A stretch of DNA of 64,000 nucleotides from CAVPCZ01 sp963779225 (GTDB lineage: Bacteria > Bacteroidota > Ignavibacteria > UBA10030 > UBA6906), in contig CAVZWW010000001.1 of NCBI GenBank assembly GCA_963779225.1, forward strand, positions 62,001 through 126,000, read 5' to 3'. The notes below the pieces were generated by a model. It was not told where the DNA came from. It was given only the letters and a program-made list of their open reading frames with translations, and searched no databases. A program made the translations under genes and the position numbers. Positions within the stretch are counted from its first letter, which is position 1. Each line of letters opens with the position of its first letter. This document shows, one piece after another, positions 34,029-42,152 of the stretch.

Positions 34029-34801
34029 AGGAGACGGGCCAGTGCGATGCAGGCGGCGGCCTGTTCGGCGTCTTTCTTGTTCTTCCCCGTCCCTGATGCA
34101 TGACGCTCATTGTGCAGAAGAACCTCGACGGTGAAGGTCCGGTCGTGATCGGGTCCTTCTTCCTTGACAATGACGTAGCGGGGGACACCGAGACCGTGGG
34201 CCTGGGCGTACTCCAGGAGCCGGCTCTTGTAGTTCTCGTCGGCAGTGACCACGGTGCCGCCGTGAATGGCATTCAGGACCTGGTGTTCGACGAAACGCCG
34301 CGCTGCGGCAAATCCGCCGTCCAGGTAAATCGCCGCCACCAGTGCTTCGAAAGTATCCGCGGTAATTGTCTCGTACCCCTTCCCGATAGACTGGGCTGCA
34401 CTGGGACTCATGAAAATGAAATCCGACAGGCCGAGCGCTTTTGCATAGATGGCCAGGGCCTTCCGGTTCACCAGGCGTGACCGGCTCTTTGTCAGGTCTC
34501 CTTCGTGGGCGTCGGGGTGTTTTGTGTAGAGATATTCTGCAACGATCAGGTTCAGAATGGAATCGCCGAGGAATTCGAGGCGTTCGTTGGAGATGCCGCC
34601 CCCCCCGTTTTTCTGGGGAAAGGAACGGTGCAGGAGAGCCTGCGCGAAGAGATCACGGCAACGGATGTGATATCCGATCACCCGTTCGAGCTTCCGGATG
34701 GTGGCGCGGTCAAGGTTGGTGGGTAGGGCGTCGCTCTCGTCCCGCGTGACGCCGCGGGAGCGGAAGAACATCGTCTGAAAAAGGCTGCCTACCCGCAGCA
34801 T
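34025..34801 (-). CDS. rnc: Ribonuclease III
   Basis: The protein has 258 residues. It cleaves double-stranded RNA in rRNA maturation and mRNA turnover. The RNase III signature is NERLEFLGDSILNLIVAEYL (about 74-93) with the catalytic Glu and Asp; AFEALVAAIYLDGGF follows. A C-terminal double-stranded-RNA-binding domain is seen in KSRLLEYAQAHGLGVPRY and SGTGKNKKDAEQAAA. The acpP-fabF-rnc order is common in Bacteroidota and other phyla. It starts 7 bases after fabF. Confidence 0.95.
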   Translation of the reverse strand: MLRVGSLFQTMFFRSRGVTRDESDALPTNLDRATIRKLERVIGYHIRCRDLFAQALLHRSFPQKNGGGGISNERLEFLGDSILNLIVAEYLYTKHPDAHEGDLTKSRSRLVNRKALAIYAKALGLSDFIFMSPSAAQSIGKGYETITADTFEALVAAIYLDGGFAAARRFVEHQVLNAIHGGTVVTADENYKSRLLEYAQAHGLGVPRYVIVKEEGPDHDRTFTVEVLLHNERHASGTGKNKKDAEQAAACIALARLL

Positions 34802-34808
34802 AACCGGC

Positions 34809-36056
34809 TCACATGGGGTATTTCTTGAACATCAGTGTTGCGTTATGCCCGCCGAACCCGAAGGTATTGCTCAACGCGTAGCGAACGATCCCTTTCGACG
34901 GGGTGTTCGGTGTGTAGTTCAGATCGCAGCTGGGGTCGGGGAATTCGTAGTTGATGGTTGGAGGTATGGTGTCCGTCCTGCAGGCAAGGATTGCCGCAAT
35001 GGCTTCGACAGCGCCCGCGGCGCCGAGGAGGTGGCCGGTCATGGACTTGGTGGAGCTGATATGCATCTTGTAGGCGTGGTCGCCGAAAACGGTTTTTATC
35101 GCCTGGGTTTCACTGGTGTCGTTGAGCTGTGTTGAGGTGCCGTGGGCATTGATGTAGTCCACCTGGTCGGGGGAAATGCCTGAATCCTTCACCGCCCTGC
35201 GCATGGAGCGCACTGCTCCTTCTCCGCCTTCGGGTGGGGCGGTGATGTGGTGTGCATCCCCGGTGAAGCCGAGACCGACGATCTCCGCATAAATCTTCGC
35301 CCCGCGTTTCACGGCAAACTCGAGTTCTTCGAGAATCAACGCCCCCGCGCCTTCACCCATGACGAATCCGTCACGCTGTGCGTCGAACGGCCTGCTGGCG
35401 TGTTCCGGCGCATCATTCCGCCCGGAGAGCGCCTTGAGGTTGTTGAACCCGCCCAGTCCCATCGGTGTGATGGGCGCTTCCGAGCCCCCACAGACCATGG
35501 CGTCGGCATCGCCGTACTGGATGATGCGGAATGCGTCCCCGATTGCGTGCGACGCGGTGGCACACGCCGAGACGGTAGCGTAATTCGGACCCTTGAACCC
35601 ATATCTGATCGAAATGTTCCCTGCAGCAATGTCGGGGATAAGCATCGGGATAAAAAACGGACTGATGCGCCGCGGGCCACCCTGCATGTAGTTCGTAAAC
35701 TGAGTATCGTACGTCGTCATTCCGCCAATCCCCGAGCCGTAGACCACACCAATGCGGTCAGGATCGACATCCTTCGTGGACAGACCCGCGTCGCTGACGG
35801 CCATGTGGGAAGCAATCGCTGCGTACTGGGAAAAGGGATCCATACGCTGCGCCGTCTTCCGGTCAAGGAAGTCGGTCGCTTTGAATCCCTTCAACTCGCA
35901 CCCGAAACGTGTGTCATACAACGCCGTGTCGAAATACGTAATGGGGGCGGCACCGGAGGTGCCGTTCATCAGACTCTTCCAGAAGTCGTCGACATTCAAA
36001 CCGATCGGCGTGAGCGCGCCCAGTCCTGTGACAACAACTCTGCGCTTCCCGTTCAT
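34809..36056 (-). CDS. fabF: 3-oxoacyl-ACP synthase II
   Basis: 415 residues from ATG 36056, preceded by GAGGGG; the longer opening to 36101 adds a non-homologous segment. It performs the elongating condensation of malonyl-ACP with acyl-ACP. The Cys-His-His triad is visible: VSACATASHA with the active Cys, NAHGTSTQLND and MTGHLLGAAGA. It lies 68 bases after acpP and directly before rnc. Confidence 0.96.
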   Translation of the reverse strand: MNGKRRVVVTGLGALTPIGLNVDDFWKSLMNGTSGAAPITYFDTALYDTRFGCELKGFKATDFLDRKTAQRMDPFSQYAAIASHMAVSDAGLSTKDVDPDRIGVVYGSGIGGMTTYDTQFTNYMQGGPRRISPFFIPMLIPDIAAGNISIRYGFKGPNYATVSACATASHAIGDAFRIIQYGDADAMVCGGSEAPITPMGLGGFNNLKALSGRNDAPEHASRPFDAQRDGFVMGEGAGALILEELEFAVKRGAKIYAEIVGLGFTGDAHHITAPPEGGEGAVRSMRRAVKDSGISPDQVDYINAHGTSTQLNDTSETQAIKTVFGDHAYKMHISSTKSMTGHLLGAAGAVEAIAAILACRTDTIPPTINYEFPDPSCDLNYTPNTPSKGIVRYALSNTFGFGGHNATLMFKKYPM

Positions 36057-36124
36057 TATCGTCCCCTCTGATCCTGTTGATTCGTCAATTCCCGGCCGCA
36101 ATGGGGTGGATTGCAGGGGTGGAG

Positions 36125-36361
36125 TCAGGCAGATTTCGACTGTATATACTTGATGGCATCGCCGACCGACGCGATTTTTTCGGCGTCTTCATCCGGAATC
36201 TGAAGGTTGAAGGCCTTCTCGAATTCCATGACCAGCTCAACGGTGTCCAGGGAATCCGCACCGAGATCGTTCGTAAACGATGCTTCGGGTGTAACCTGCC
36301 CGTCGTCAACACCGAGCTTGTTCATGATGATCTCTTTCACCTTTGCCTCAACGTCTGCCAT
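36125..36361 (-). CDS. acpP: Acyl carrier protein
   Basis: The protein has 78 residues, acidic and helical. The phosphopantetheine attachment Ser lies in DLGADSLDTVELVMEFE near residue 37. It carries growing fatty acyl chains as thioesters. It is placed between fabG and fabF in the usual order fabD-fabG-acpP-fabF, interrupted only by a DUF3109 gene between fabD and fabG. Confidence 0.97.
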   Translation of the reverse strand: MADVEAKVKEIIMNKLGVDDGQVTPEASFTNDLGADSLDTVELVMEFEKAFNLQIPDEDAEKIASVGDAIKYIQSKSA

Positions 36362-36419
36362 GACGTAGCCTCCTGTATGATGGTGGAAAACATGAAAAAC
36401 AATGAAGACACAATCCTGT

Positions 36420-37166
36420 TTACATCGTCATTCCCCCGTCGATGGCGAGGACCTGGCCGGTGATGTAGTCAGCCCGGGGCGACGCCAGGAACACCACCAC
36501 GCCTGCCACTTCTTCCGGCTTGCAGCCTCGTTTCAGCGGGATCACGTTCAAGAACGCCGCGCGGTGTTCCGCGCTCAGCACGGCAGTCATTTCCGTTTCC
36601 ACAAACCCGGGGGCGATTGCATTGACCGTGATGTTCCGTGGGGCGAACTCCTTGGCCGCCGATTTCGTGAGTCCGATCAACCCGGCCTTGGAAGACGAAT
36701 AGTTGCCCTGCCCCACATTGCCCATCAGTCCGACAACGGAACTGACGTTAATGATCTTTCCCTTCTTCTGGCGCATCATGATGCGGCCAACGGCCCTGGT
36801 GGTGATGAAGGACCCCTTGAGATTGACGTTCAGAACGGCATCCCATTCGTCGTCGGTCATCCTGACCAGCAGCTTGTCGCGGGTGATGCCTGCATTGTTC
36901 ACCAGTATGTCGATTCGACCGAGCTGGGCGGTCACTTCGTCACAGGCCTTTTCTGTCGCGGCACCGTTGGTGATATCCACCGACATTTCTAACACCGTCC
37001 GGCCGCTCTCCCGCAACGACGCAACGAACTCCGGAAAATCGTCCGGGAATGCCCTGTCGAATATTGCCACATGGGCCCCTTCTTCGACAAACTCCCTGGC
37101 AATGGCCCGGCCTATCCCGCGCGCGCCACCGGTGACAAGTGCAACCTGGTCCTGAAGGAGATTCAT
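36420..37166 (-). CDS. fabG: 3-oxoacyl-ACP reductase
   Basis: 248 residues from ATG 37166; in-frame sequence to 37388 is upstream and not FabG-like. It reduces 3-ketoacyl-ACP with NADPH. Short-chain dehydrogenase features: VTGGARGIGRAI (about 10-21), NNAGITRD, SSVVGLMGNVGQGNY with catalytic Ser and Tyr, SSKAGL with Lys, and NAIAPGFVETEM near the end. Part of the fab operon. Confidence 0.95.
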   Translation of the reverse strand: MNLLQDQVALVTGGARGIGRAIAREFVEEGAHVAIFDRAFPDDFPEFVASLRESGRTVLEMSVDITNGAATEKACDEVTAQLGRIDILVNNAGITRDKLLVRMTDDEWDAVLNVNLKGSFITTRAVGRIMMRQKKGKIINVSSVVGLMGNVGQGNYSSSKAGLIGLTKSAAKEFAPRNITVNAIAPGFVETEMTAVLSAEHRAAFLNVIPLKRGCKPEEVAGVVVFLASPRADYITGQVLAIDGGMTM

Positions 37167-37206
37167 GCTTTCGGGTTTCCTGAGTCTGGTTGGGCGAGCA
37201 TCGACC

Positions 37207-37815
37207 CTAAATATTGCGAGAACTTCCCTCTTTTGCAAGTCCGAGGCTCTGATAATGCTCCTCAAGCCTGTCATACCCTTCCTTGCCGAGGAGGTGCACG
37301 AGTTCATCACGGCATGCGCGGAAGAGCGGGATCGCAAAGTCAGGCTGTATGGTGCAGCAGGGTTGCTCACCCTGGAGCATAGGATCATAATTCACGACAT
37401 TTCCCGAAACCTCGATGGGAAACAGGATGCAGAAGAGGGGTTTCCAGGCCCAGCGATCCAGCCCCTGGGCTGTGGCGGCGACCTGAATGGAGCATCTCCC
37501 TTTGCTGTCGAGGAATGCGCACTTGCCGTTGTATTCTTCCGTACCGATGCATCGTCCCGACTCGAAATCCGCATCTGCATGGTCCGAAGGCTCGAACCAG
37601 TGAGCAGGATCGCGGGGTTGCGTGGCATCCATATGCTTTTTGATGATGTCCTGAAACTCCAGAATCCGGTCCCGTTCGGCAATATCGGCGTACACACCGC
37701 CTTCGCAGCAGACGGATGTGCATTTGCAGGGTCCGCCGCCTTCCGGGAACCCCTGGGAGAACAGTTCATCCGAAAAGGTGTACTGGTTCACCCGCAGTAC
37801 GGAATCCCGGCTCAC
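37207..37815 (-). CDS. DUF3109 family cysteine-rich protein
   Basis: The protein has 202 residues and is cytoplasmic. It is rich in conserved Cys: CKCTSVCCEGG near residues 30-40, RCIG, GKCAFLDSKGRCSI, FCILFPI and QPCC. The pattern resembles DUF3109 and YkgJ-like proteins that bind zinc or an iron-sulfur cluster; no reaction is established. Its start overlaps the fabD stop as ATGA and it lies between fabD and fabG, so it is coexpressed with fatty acid synthesis. Confidence 0.8.
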   Translation of the reverse strand: MSRDSVLRVNQYTFSDELFSQGFPEGGGPCKCTSVCCEGGVYADIAERDRILEFQDIIKKHMDATQPRDPAHWFEPSDHADADFESGRCIGTEEYNGKCAFLDSKGRCSIQVAATAQGLDRWAWKPLFCILFPIEVSGNVVNYDPMLQGEQPCCTIQPDFAIPLFRACRDELVHLLGKEGYDRLEEHYQSLGLAKEGSSRNI

Positions 37816-38735
37816 TGTGCGCCCCCTGTCGTGATGGTGTCGGCAAACTTGTCAAAGCCTGCTGTCCGGACCGATGAATCCGTTCGCTTCACCAATCCCT
37901 GGAGGACCTTTCCCGGCCCGATTTCGACGAAATCCGTGGCTCCATCGCGCAGCATATTACGCACCGTCTGCTCCCAGCGGACGGGGCTCGTGAGTTGCCG
38001 GTAGAGAAGGTCTCTGATGGCGACAGCTTCCGTGACGGGCTCGGCCGTGACGTTCGCGTAGACCGGGATCCGGGCATCCCGGATGGTCGTCCGGTCCAGT
38101 GCCTCTTTGAGGCCCCGGCGTGCACTCTCCATGAGCGGCGAGTGGAAAGCGCCACTCACCACGAGTTCCTTTGCCATTTTTGCACCTCTGGTTCGGGCGA
38201 GCTCCATAGCCTTATGGACGCCTTCGACCGAACCGGAAATGACGATCTGTCCCGGGGAGTTGAAGTTTGCCGGTTGCACGATACCTGCGGCGGACGCCTC
38301 GCGGCAGAGTTCTTCGGTGGCCTCCGGGCTGAGCCCGACCAGTGCGGCCATCGTCCCCGGTTGTTGTTCGCCGGCCTGTTGCATAAGTTCGCCGCGCAAC
38401 CGGACAAGGCGGAGACCGTCTTCGAAGGAAAGAGCGCCTGAAACCACCAGTGCGGAGTATTCGCCCAGGGAGTGTCCCGCGACCATCGCCGGGGTCACGT
38501 GGGTGAGCATGCTGGCGGCGACCATGCTGTGCAGAAAGATGGCGGGCTGGGTATTCCGAGTCTGCCGCAATTCCTCTTCGGGGCCTTCGAAACAAATCCG
38601 GCTGAGCGGTGCGCCGACAATCCGGTCAGCGGTCTCCATCATTTCGCGGGCACGGGCATTCTGCTCGAAAAAGTCGCGGGCCATTCCCACGTACTGGGCA
38701 CCCTGTCCCGGAAAGATGAAAGCGATCGTCGGCAT
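37812..38735 (-). CDS. fabD: Malonyl-CoA:ACP transacylase
   Basis: 307 residues from ATG 38735. It loads malonyl from CoA onto ACP. IFPGQGAQYVGM lies at the N-terminus, the nucleophile is in VAGHSLGEYSAL near residue 92, a catalytic His is expected in VSGAFHSPLM, and VEIGPGKVLQGL is near the end. The larger opening to 38858 is fabH shadow. It starts 8 bases after fabH. Confidence 0.95.
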   Translation of the reverse strand: MPTIAFIFPGQGAQYVGMARDFFEQNARAREMMETADRIVGAPLSRICFEGPEEELRQTRNTQPAIFLHSMVAASMLTHVTPAMVAGHSLGEYSALVVSGALSFEDGLRLVRLRGELMQQAGEQQPGTMAALVGLSPEATEELCREASAAGIVQPANFNSPGQIVISGSVEGVHKAMELARTRGAKMAKELVVSGAFHSPLMESARRGLKEALDRTTIRDARIPVYANVTAEPVTEAVAIRDLLYRQLTSPVRWEQTVRNMLRDGATDFVEIGPGKVLQGLVKRTDSSVRTAGFDKFADTITTGGAQ

Positions 38736-38743
38736 GGTGGAGG

Positions 38744-39748
38744 TCAGGAGATATTCTCCGCGGACCAGCGGATCAGGACGGAGCCCCAGGTGTACCCGGC
38801 TCCGAACGCCGCAAGCACGATCTGTTGGCCTTTGCGCAGTTTTCCGGATTGCCACCACTCCGACAGGCAGAGAGGGATCGTTGCGGCAGTGGTATTCCCG
38901 TACCGGTCGATGTTGATCATCACTCTTGATTTGTCGAGCCCCATGCGTGCGGCGGTGGCATCGATGATCCGGAGATTCGCCTGGTGAGGAACCAGCCAGT
39001 CGATGTCCTTGCCGGTCAGGTTATTGCGCTCAAGGATTTCCACCGAGACATCCGCCATTCCAACCACTGCCACCTTGAAGACCGCCTTGCCATCCTGATA
39101 CAGGAAGTGGAGTTTCCTGTCGACCGTCTCGTGGGTTGGAGGATTCAGACTGCCGCTCCCGCGCATGTGGAGTGCCGGTTCTCCGGTGCCGTCGCACCGG
39201 AGGATCTGGTCGAGGATGCCCGCCGAACCATCTTCGCAGGGCTCGAGTAATACTGCAGCTGCGGCGTCGCCAAAGAGGATGCAGTTGTTCCGATCCGTGT
39301 AGTCGGTTATCGAACTCATCTTGTCCGCCCCGACGACCACGACGCGTTTATGCGCGCCGCTTTCGATGAACTGGGCCCCCGTGATGAGTGCGAACAGAAA
39401 GCCCGAGCAGGCCGCCGAGAGATCGAAGCCCCAGGCCCGCTTCGCCTGGACTTTTTCCTGAATCAGGCAGGATGTTGCAGGGAAAAACATGTCCGGCGTC
39501 ACGGTCGCCGTAATGATCAGATCGATCGAATCGGCGGGAATGCCGCGTTTGTTCAGCAGATCCTGCACTGCCCGGGCGCCCATGTCCGACGTCGCCCCCT
39601 TTTCGAGAATCCGGCGTTCGCTGATACCCGTGCGCGTGCGAATCCATTCATCCGTAGTGTCGACCATGGTCTCGAGGTCGCGGTTGGAGAGGATCTTTTC
39701 CGGGACATAGTGACCGACCGCTGTAATAGTTGCTGTTCTCTTAGGCAT
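38744..39748 (-). CDS. fabH: 3-oxoacyl-ACP synthase III
   Basis: 334 residues from ATG 39748. It starts fatty acid synthesis by condensing acetyl-CoA (or a branched acyl-CoA) with malonyl-ACP. The active Cys is in DLSAACSGFLFAL, the His in WLVPHQANLRIIDA and the Asn in IDRYGNTTAATIPL. The ATG touches the stop that plsX would use in its uninterrupted frame (39741-39743), supporting both this start and the plsX frameshift. Confidence 0.96.
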   Translation of the reverse strand: MPKRTATITAVGHYVPEKILSNRDLETMVDTTDEWIRTRTGISERRILEKGATSDMGARAVQDLLNKRGIPADSIDLIITATVTPDMFFPATSCLIQEKVQAKRAWGFDLSAACSGFLFALITGAQFIESGAHKRVVVVGADKMSSITDYTDRNNCILFGDAAAAVLLEPCEDGSAGILDQILRCDGTGEPALHMRGSGSLNPPTHETVDRKLHFLYQDGKAVFKVAVVGMADVSVEILERNNLTGKDIDWLVPHQANLRIIDATAARMGLDKSRVMINIDRYGNTTAATIPLCLSEWWQSGKLRKGQQIVLAAFGAGYTWGSVLIRWSAENIS

Positions 39749-39817
39749 CGATCTTCGCGAGGGATTCCTGAATATGCGTGTTGACACCCTTCCGCACCGT
39801 TTCTTCGGCCTTATGGA

Positions 39818-40783
39818 TCATATTGGTGAAGGCCAGGGGGAAGATTTGCCATGGCCGATGATGACAACACCGTTGACGCCGAGGAGCGGCACGCCTCCGG
39901 TTTCCTGGTAGTCGAGCGGCTTCATGACGCGCCTGAGAGCGTTACGGGCGAGGATGCCGATCATCGAATTCCACGGGGAGCCCGCTGCGAGGGCCTTGAA
40001 TTTCGCCTTGAGAAAGCCGGGAACACTCTCTCCAAACTTGAGGAGGATGTTTCCCACGAAGCCGTCACAGACGACAACATCGAGATCTCCGCTCAGCACG
40101 TCACGCCCCTCGACGTTGCCGACAAAATGCAGACCACTGGTGCGGAGGAGTTTCAAGGCCGCAAGGCTCGCTTCATTGCCTTTGGAGTCTTCTTCGCCGA
40201 TGCTGAGCAGGCCCACCCGGGGGGAGGATATGCCGCGCATGGCGGACACGTAGATCGAACCCATGACGCCGAATTCCAGCAGGTGCTGTGGACGGCAATC
40301 GACGTTGGCGCCGGCGTCCACCAGCAGGCAGGGGGCATTGGCAGTGGGGACGAGTGCACCGATCGTGGGGCGGCCGACGCCCTTGATGCGTCCCAGAATC
40401 AGCGTGCCGGCGGAGAGCACGGCGCCTGTATTTCCCGCGCTGATGAACGCATCCGCTTTGCCGTCCCGGTGCAGGTGGAGACCGACGGCGATGGAAGACA
40501 GACGTTTGGTCTTCAGTGCGGCGGTGGGAGGGTCATGCATGTCGATGACCTCCGGAGCGTGTACGATGGAGTACAATCCCTCGGGAAGTGTGCTTCCCCC
40601 CTTTGCGCGGCCCTGGTCACGGATCGCGGCGCGAAGGATGTCCTCCGGACCGACAAAGACAAGGCGTAATCGTTCTCCGGACTCCTGGAGAGCCCCGCAG
40701 GCGCCAGCAATGACATTCGCGGGAGCAAAATCCCCGCCCATTGCGTCCACCGCGACGGTGATATACGTATGCCGGGAGTTCAA
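39818..40783 (-). CDS. plsX: Phosphate acyltransferase PlsX, C-terminus frameshifted
   Basis: 321 residues as read, from a TTG start at 40783. PlsX makes acyl-phosphate from acyl-ACP for phospholipid synthesis. Family motifs: VAVDAMGGDFAPANVI, AFISAGNTGAVLSAG, DAGANVDCRP, VVCDGFVGNILLKF, and GVNGVVIIGHGKSS near the end. After SSP the frame changes: adding one base to the five-G run at 39836-39840 (C on the coding strand) continues as LAFTNMIHKAEETVRKGVN and stops at 39741, overlapping the fabH ATG. The last residues as read (WPSPI) are therefore out of frame and about 30 native residues are lost. It is either a real mutation or a homopolymer error. Confidence 0.9.
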   Translation of the reverse strand: MNSRHTYITVAVDAMGGDFAPANVIAGACGALQESGERLRLVFVGPEDILRAAIRDQGRAKGGSTLPEGLYSIVHAPEVIDMHDPPTAALKTKRLSSIAVGLHLHRDGKADAFISAGNTGAVLSAGTLILGRIKGVGRPTIGALVPTANAPCLLVDAGANVDCRPQHLLEFGVMGSIYVSAMRGISSPRVGLLSIGEEDSKGNEASLAALKLLRTSGLHFVGNVEGRDVLSGDLDVVVCDGFVGNILLKFGESVPGFLKAKFKALAAGSPWNSMIGILARNALRRVMKPLDYQETGGVPLLGVNGVVIIGHGKSSPWPSPI

Positions 40784-40822
40784 GAAACAGCCGGACGTGT
40801 GTGTAGCGTGACGGCGGTTACG

Positions 40823-41005
40823 TTAGGAAGCTTTGGGTACAACGATGGATCGGCCGTTATAGTACCCGCAATTCGGACATGCCCGGTGGGGCAGTTTGTG
40901 TGTGTGGCAATTCGGGCATTCGGCGGAAGCTGGCGCGGTCGCCTTGTAATGTGTCCGACGTTTGCGCCCGCGGGTTTTCGAATGGCGGCGTTTCGGATTC
41001 GGCAT
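40823..41005 (-). CDS. rpmF: 50S ribosomal protein L32
   Basis: The protein has 60 residues and is strongly basic. It starts MPNPKRRHSKTRGRKRR, and CPNC and CPNCGYYNGR form a four-Cys zinc ribbon, the zinc-binding (C+) form of L32. AAGGAG precedes the ATG. DUF177-rpmF-plsX-fabH is a widely conserved order. Confidence 0.97.
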   Translation of the reverse strand: MPNPKRRHSKTRGRKRRTHYKATAPASAECPNCHTHKLPHRACPNCGYYNGRSIVVPKAS

Positions 41006-41038
41006 AGTCGTGTGCTCCTTACCTTCTGATAGTCTCGC

Positions 41039-41545
41039 TCAGTTGCTTGTTTCGTCGGTGAAGCCTCGCAGTGCCTCCCAGCGCGTGTCTGCGGGCTCCG
41101 GCTGGCACGTGCACGGCCCCGCATTCAGGTCCGCCCCGCATGACGTGCACAAACCCCTGCAGTCGTCGCGGCAGAGCAGTTTGAGTGGTACAGCAAGCAG
41201 GACTATTTGCCGGACATCCTCGGCAAGATCGATACTCGAAAGACCTGGAGGAATGACCTGTACCTCAGCAGGGTCACTATCCCCGGCGTCAGTTTCGTCC
41301 TGTACATAGTAGATCTGGTACGTTGTGTGCAGAGGAAGAGTGAAGGGCGCCGCACACCGGTCACAAAGAAACGATCCCGTTGCGCGGACAGACGCGTTCA
41401 GGTAGAGCTGCCTTCCGTTTCTCTGCAAATCCGCATCAATATCGACCATGCCGGAAAACTGGTCACCGAGAGCCAGGGTCGCGGCTTGCTCTTGAAACTG
41501 ATACCGGTGAAGCCCCTCGGAGAGCCCCCCGATTTGTATCTTCAT
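41039..41545 (-). CDS. DUF177 (YceD) family protein
   Basis: 168 residues from ATG 41545, after GGAGG with short spacing; an upstream ATG at 41566 would add seven residues. Cys pairs are visible: SFLCDRCAAPF and DCRGLCTSCGADLNAGPCTC. YceD-family proteins are linked to 23S rRNA accumulation in bacteria and plants, and the gene is classically next to rpmF, as here. It is the first gene of the long fab-rnc transcript, behind a promoter-like element and a leader hairpin. Confidence 0.9.
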   Translation of the reverse strand: MKIQIGGLSEGLHRYQFQEQAATLALGDQFSGMVDIDADLQRNGRQLYLNASVRATGSFLCDRCAAPFTLPLHTTYQIYYVQDETDAGDSDPAEVQVIPPGLSSIDLAEDVRQIVLLAVPLKLLCRDDCRGLCTSCGADLNAGPCTCQPEPADTRWEALRGFTDETSN

Positions 41546-41565
41546 CTTCCTCCACCAGACGCTCA

Positions 41566-41587
41566 AATGGGGCTTCAGGGCCCCATT
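41566..41587 (-). promoter_or_regulatory. Leader hairpin before DUF177-rpmF
   Basis: A perfect 8-bp stem, AATGGGGC/GCCCCATT, with a six-base loop lies between the promoter-like site (41613-41642) and the DUF177 ribosome site. No T run follows, so a translational or stability role is more likely than termination. Confidence 0.4.
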
Positions 41588-41612
41588 GTCATACCGAACT
41601 CAAAAAGTATGA

Positions 41613-41642
41613 CAGTATACCGAGAAATCCCCTCAGAGTCAA
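41613..41642 (-). promoter_or_regulatory. Putative promoter of the fab-rnc operon
   Basis: Minus strand TTG (41642-41640), 20 bases, TATACTG (41619-41613). One position off TAnnTTG. It would start a leader of about 60 bases. Confidence 0.5.
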
Positions 41643-41752
41643 GGCCTGCAGCCTGCTCCGGTTCCGGGGTCTGAAACACTGTACGCCGGCACGGGGGGGG
41701 TGCCAGGGTGTCCGGTTGTGCGTTGATGATGGGAAGGAGCCCGCAGTGTGGA

Positions 41753-41777
41753 CCCGGTGTCGCGGCTTTACACCGGG
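41753..41777 (-). terminator. Stem-loop downstream of the PUR-domain gene
   Basis: CCCGGTGT (41753-41760) pairs perfectly with ACACCGGG (41770-41777) around a nine-base loop. It lies 40 bases past the PUR gene stop. No T run follows, so it is a weak terminator call. The rest of 41643-41816 shows nothing else. Confidence 0.3.
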
Positions 41778-41816
41778 CTCCGTTCAGAAATCTCTTGGTC
41801 GGTCCTGAAACGGGGC

Positions 41817-42083
41817 CTAGCGGACTACTTCCGCATGTTCCAGCAGCTGTGTCTGTACGTGTTCAACCGTCTCGGCGAGTGCTTCCCGGAATTTCTCGAA
41901 ATCCTCTTTATAAAGGAAAATCTTGTGCTTCTCGTATTCGTCATCACCCACACGTTTGCTCTCGGTGATGGTAATGTAGAAGTCCTTCTCCGACTTCGTC
42001 GACTTGACATCGAAGAAATAGGTCCGTTTTCCCGCCCTCACGCGTTTTGTAAAGATTTCATCCTTGTAGCCGTCGTTCTCCAA
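41817..42083 (-). CDS. PUR-domain nucleic-acid-binding protein (DUF3276)
   Basis: 88 residues from TTG 42083, favoured because the near-perfect ribosome site AAGGAGGTGA ends five bases upstream; reading from the GTG at 42089 would put the start codon inside that site. The sequence KDEIFTKRVRAGKRTYFFDV followed by YITITESKRV is the single PUR repeat of DUF3276 proteins, related to Borrelia BpuR and eukaryotic Pur-alpha, which bind single-stranded DNA or RNA. The C-terminal helix would mediate dimerisation. Widespread in Bacteroidota and spirochaetes. Confidence 0.88.
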   Translation of the reverse strand: MENDGYKDEIFTKRVRAGKRTYFFDVKSTKSEKDFYITITESKRVGDDEYEKHKIFLYKEDFEKFREALAETVEHVQTQLLEHAEVVR

Positions 42084-42152
42084 AGTCACCTCCTTGTACG
42101 GGAATTGTGAGTATACCGTTCCGCCCGCCCCCCTGGGGCGGAGCGTGCGCAG

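Noticed and set aside
42121..42145. GC hairpin after the propeller gene
   Set aside because: The stem is perfect but there is no T tract, and the next gene's ribosome site follows closely; not called as a terminator.
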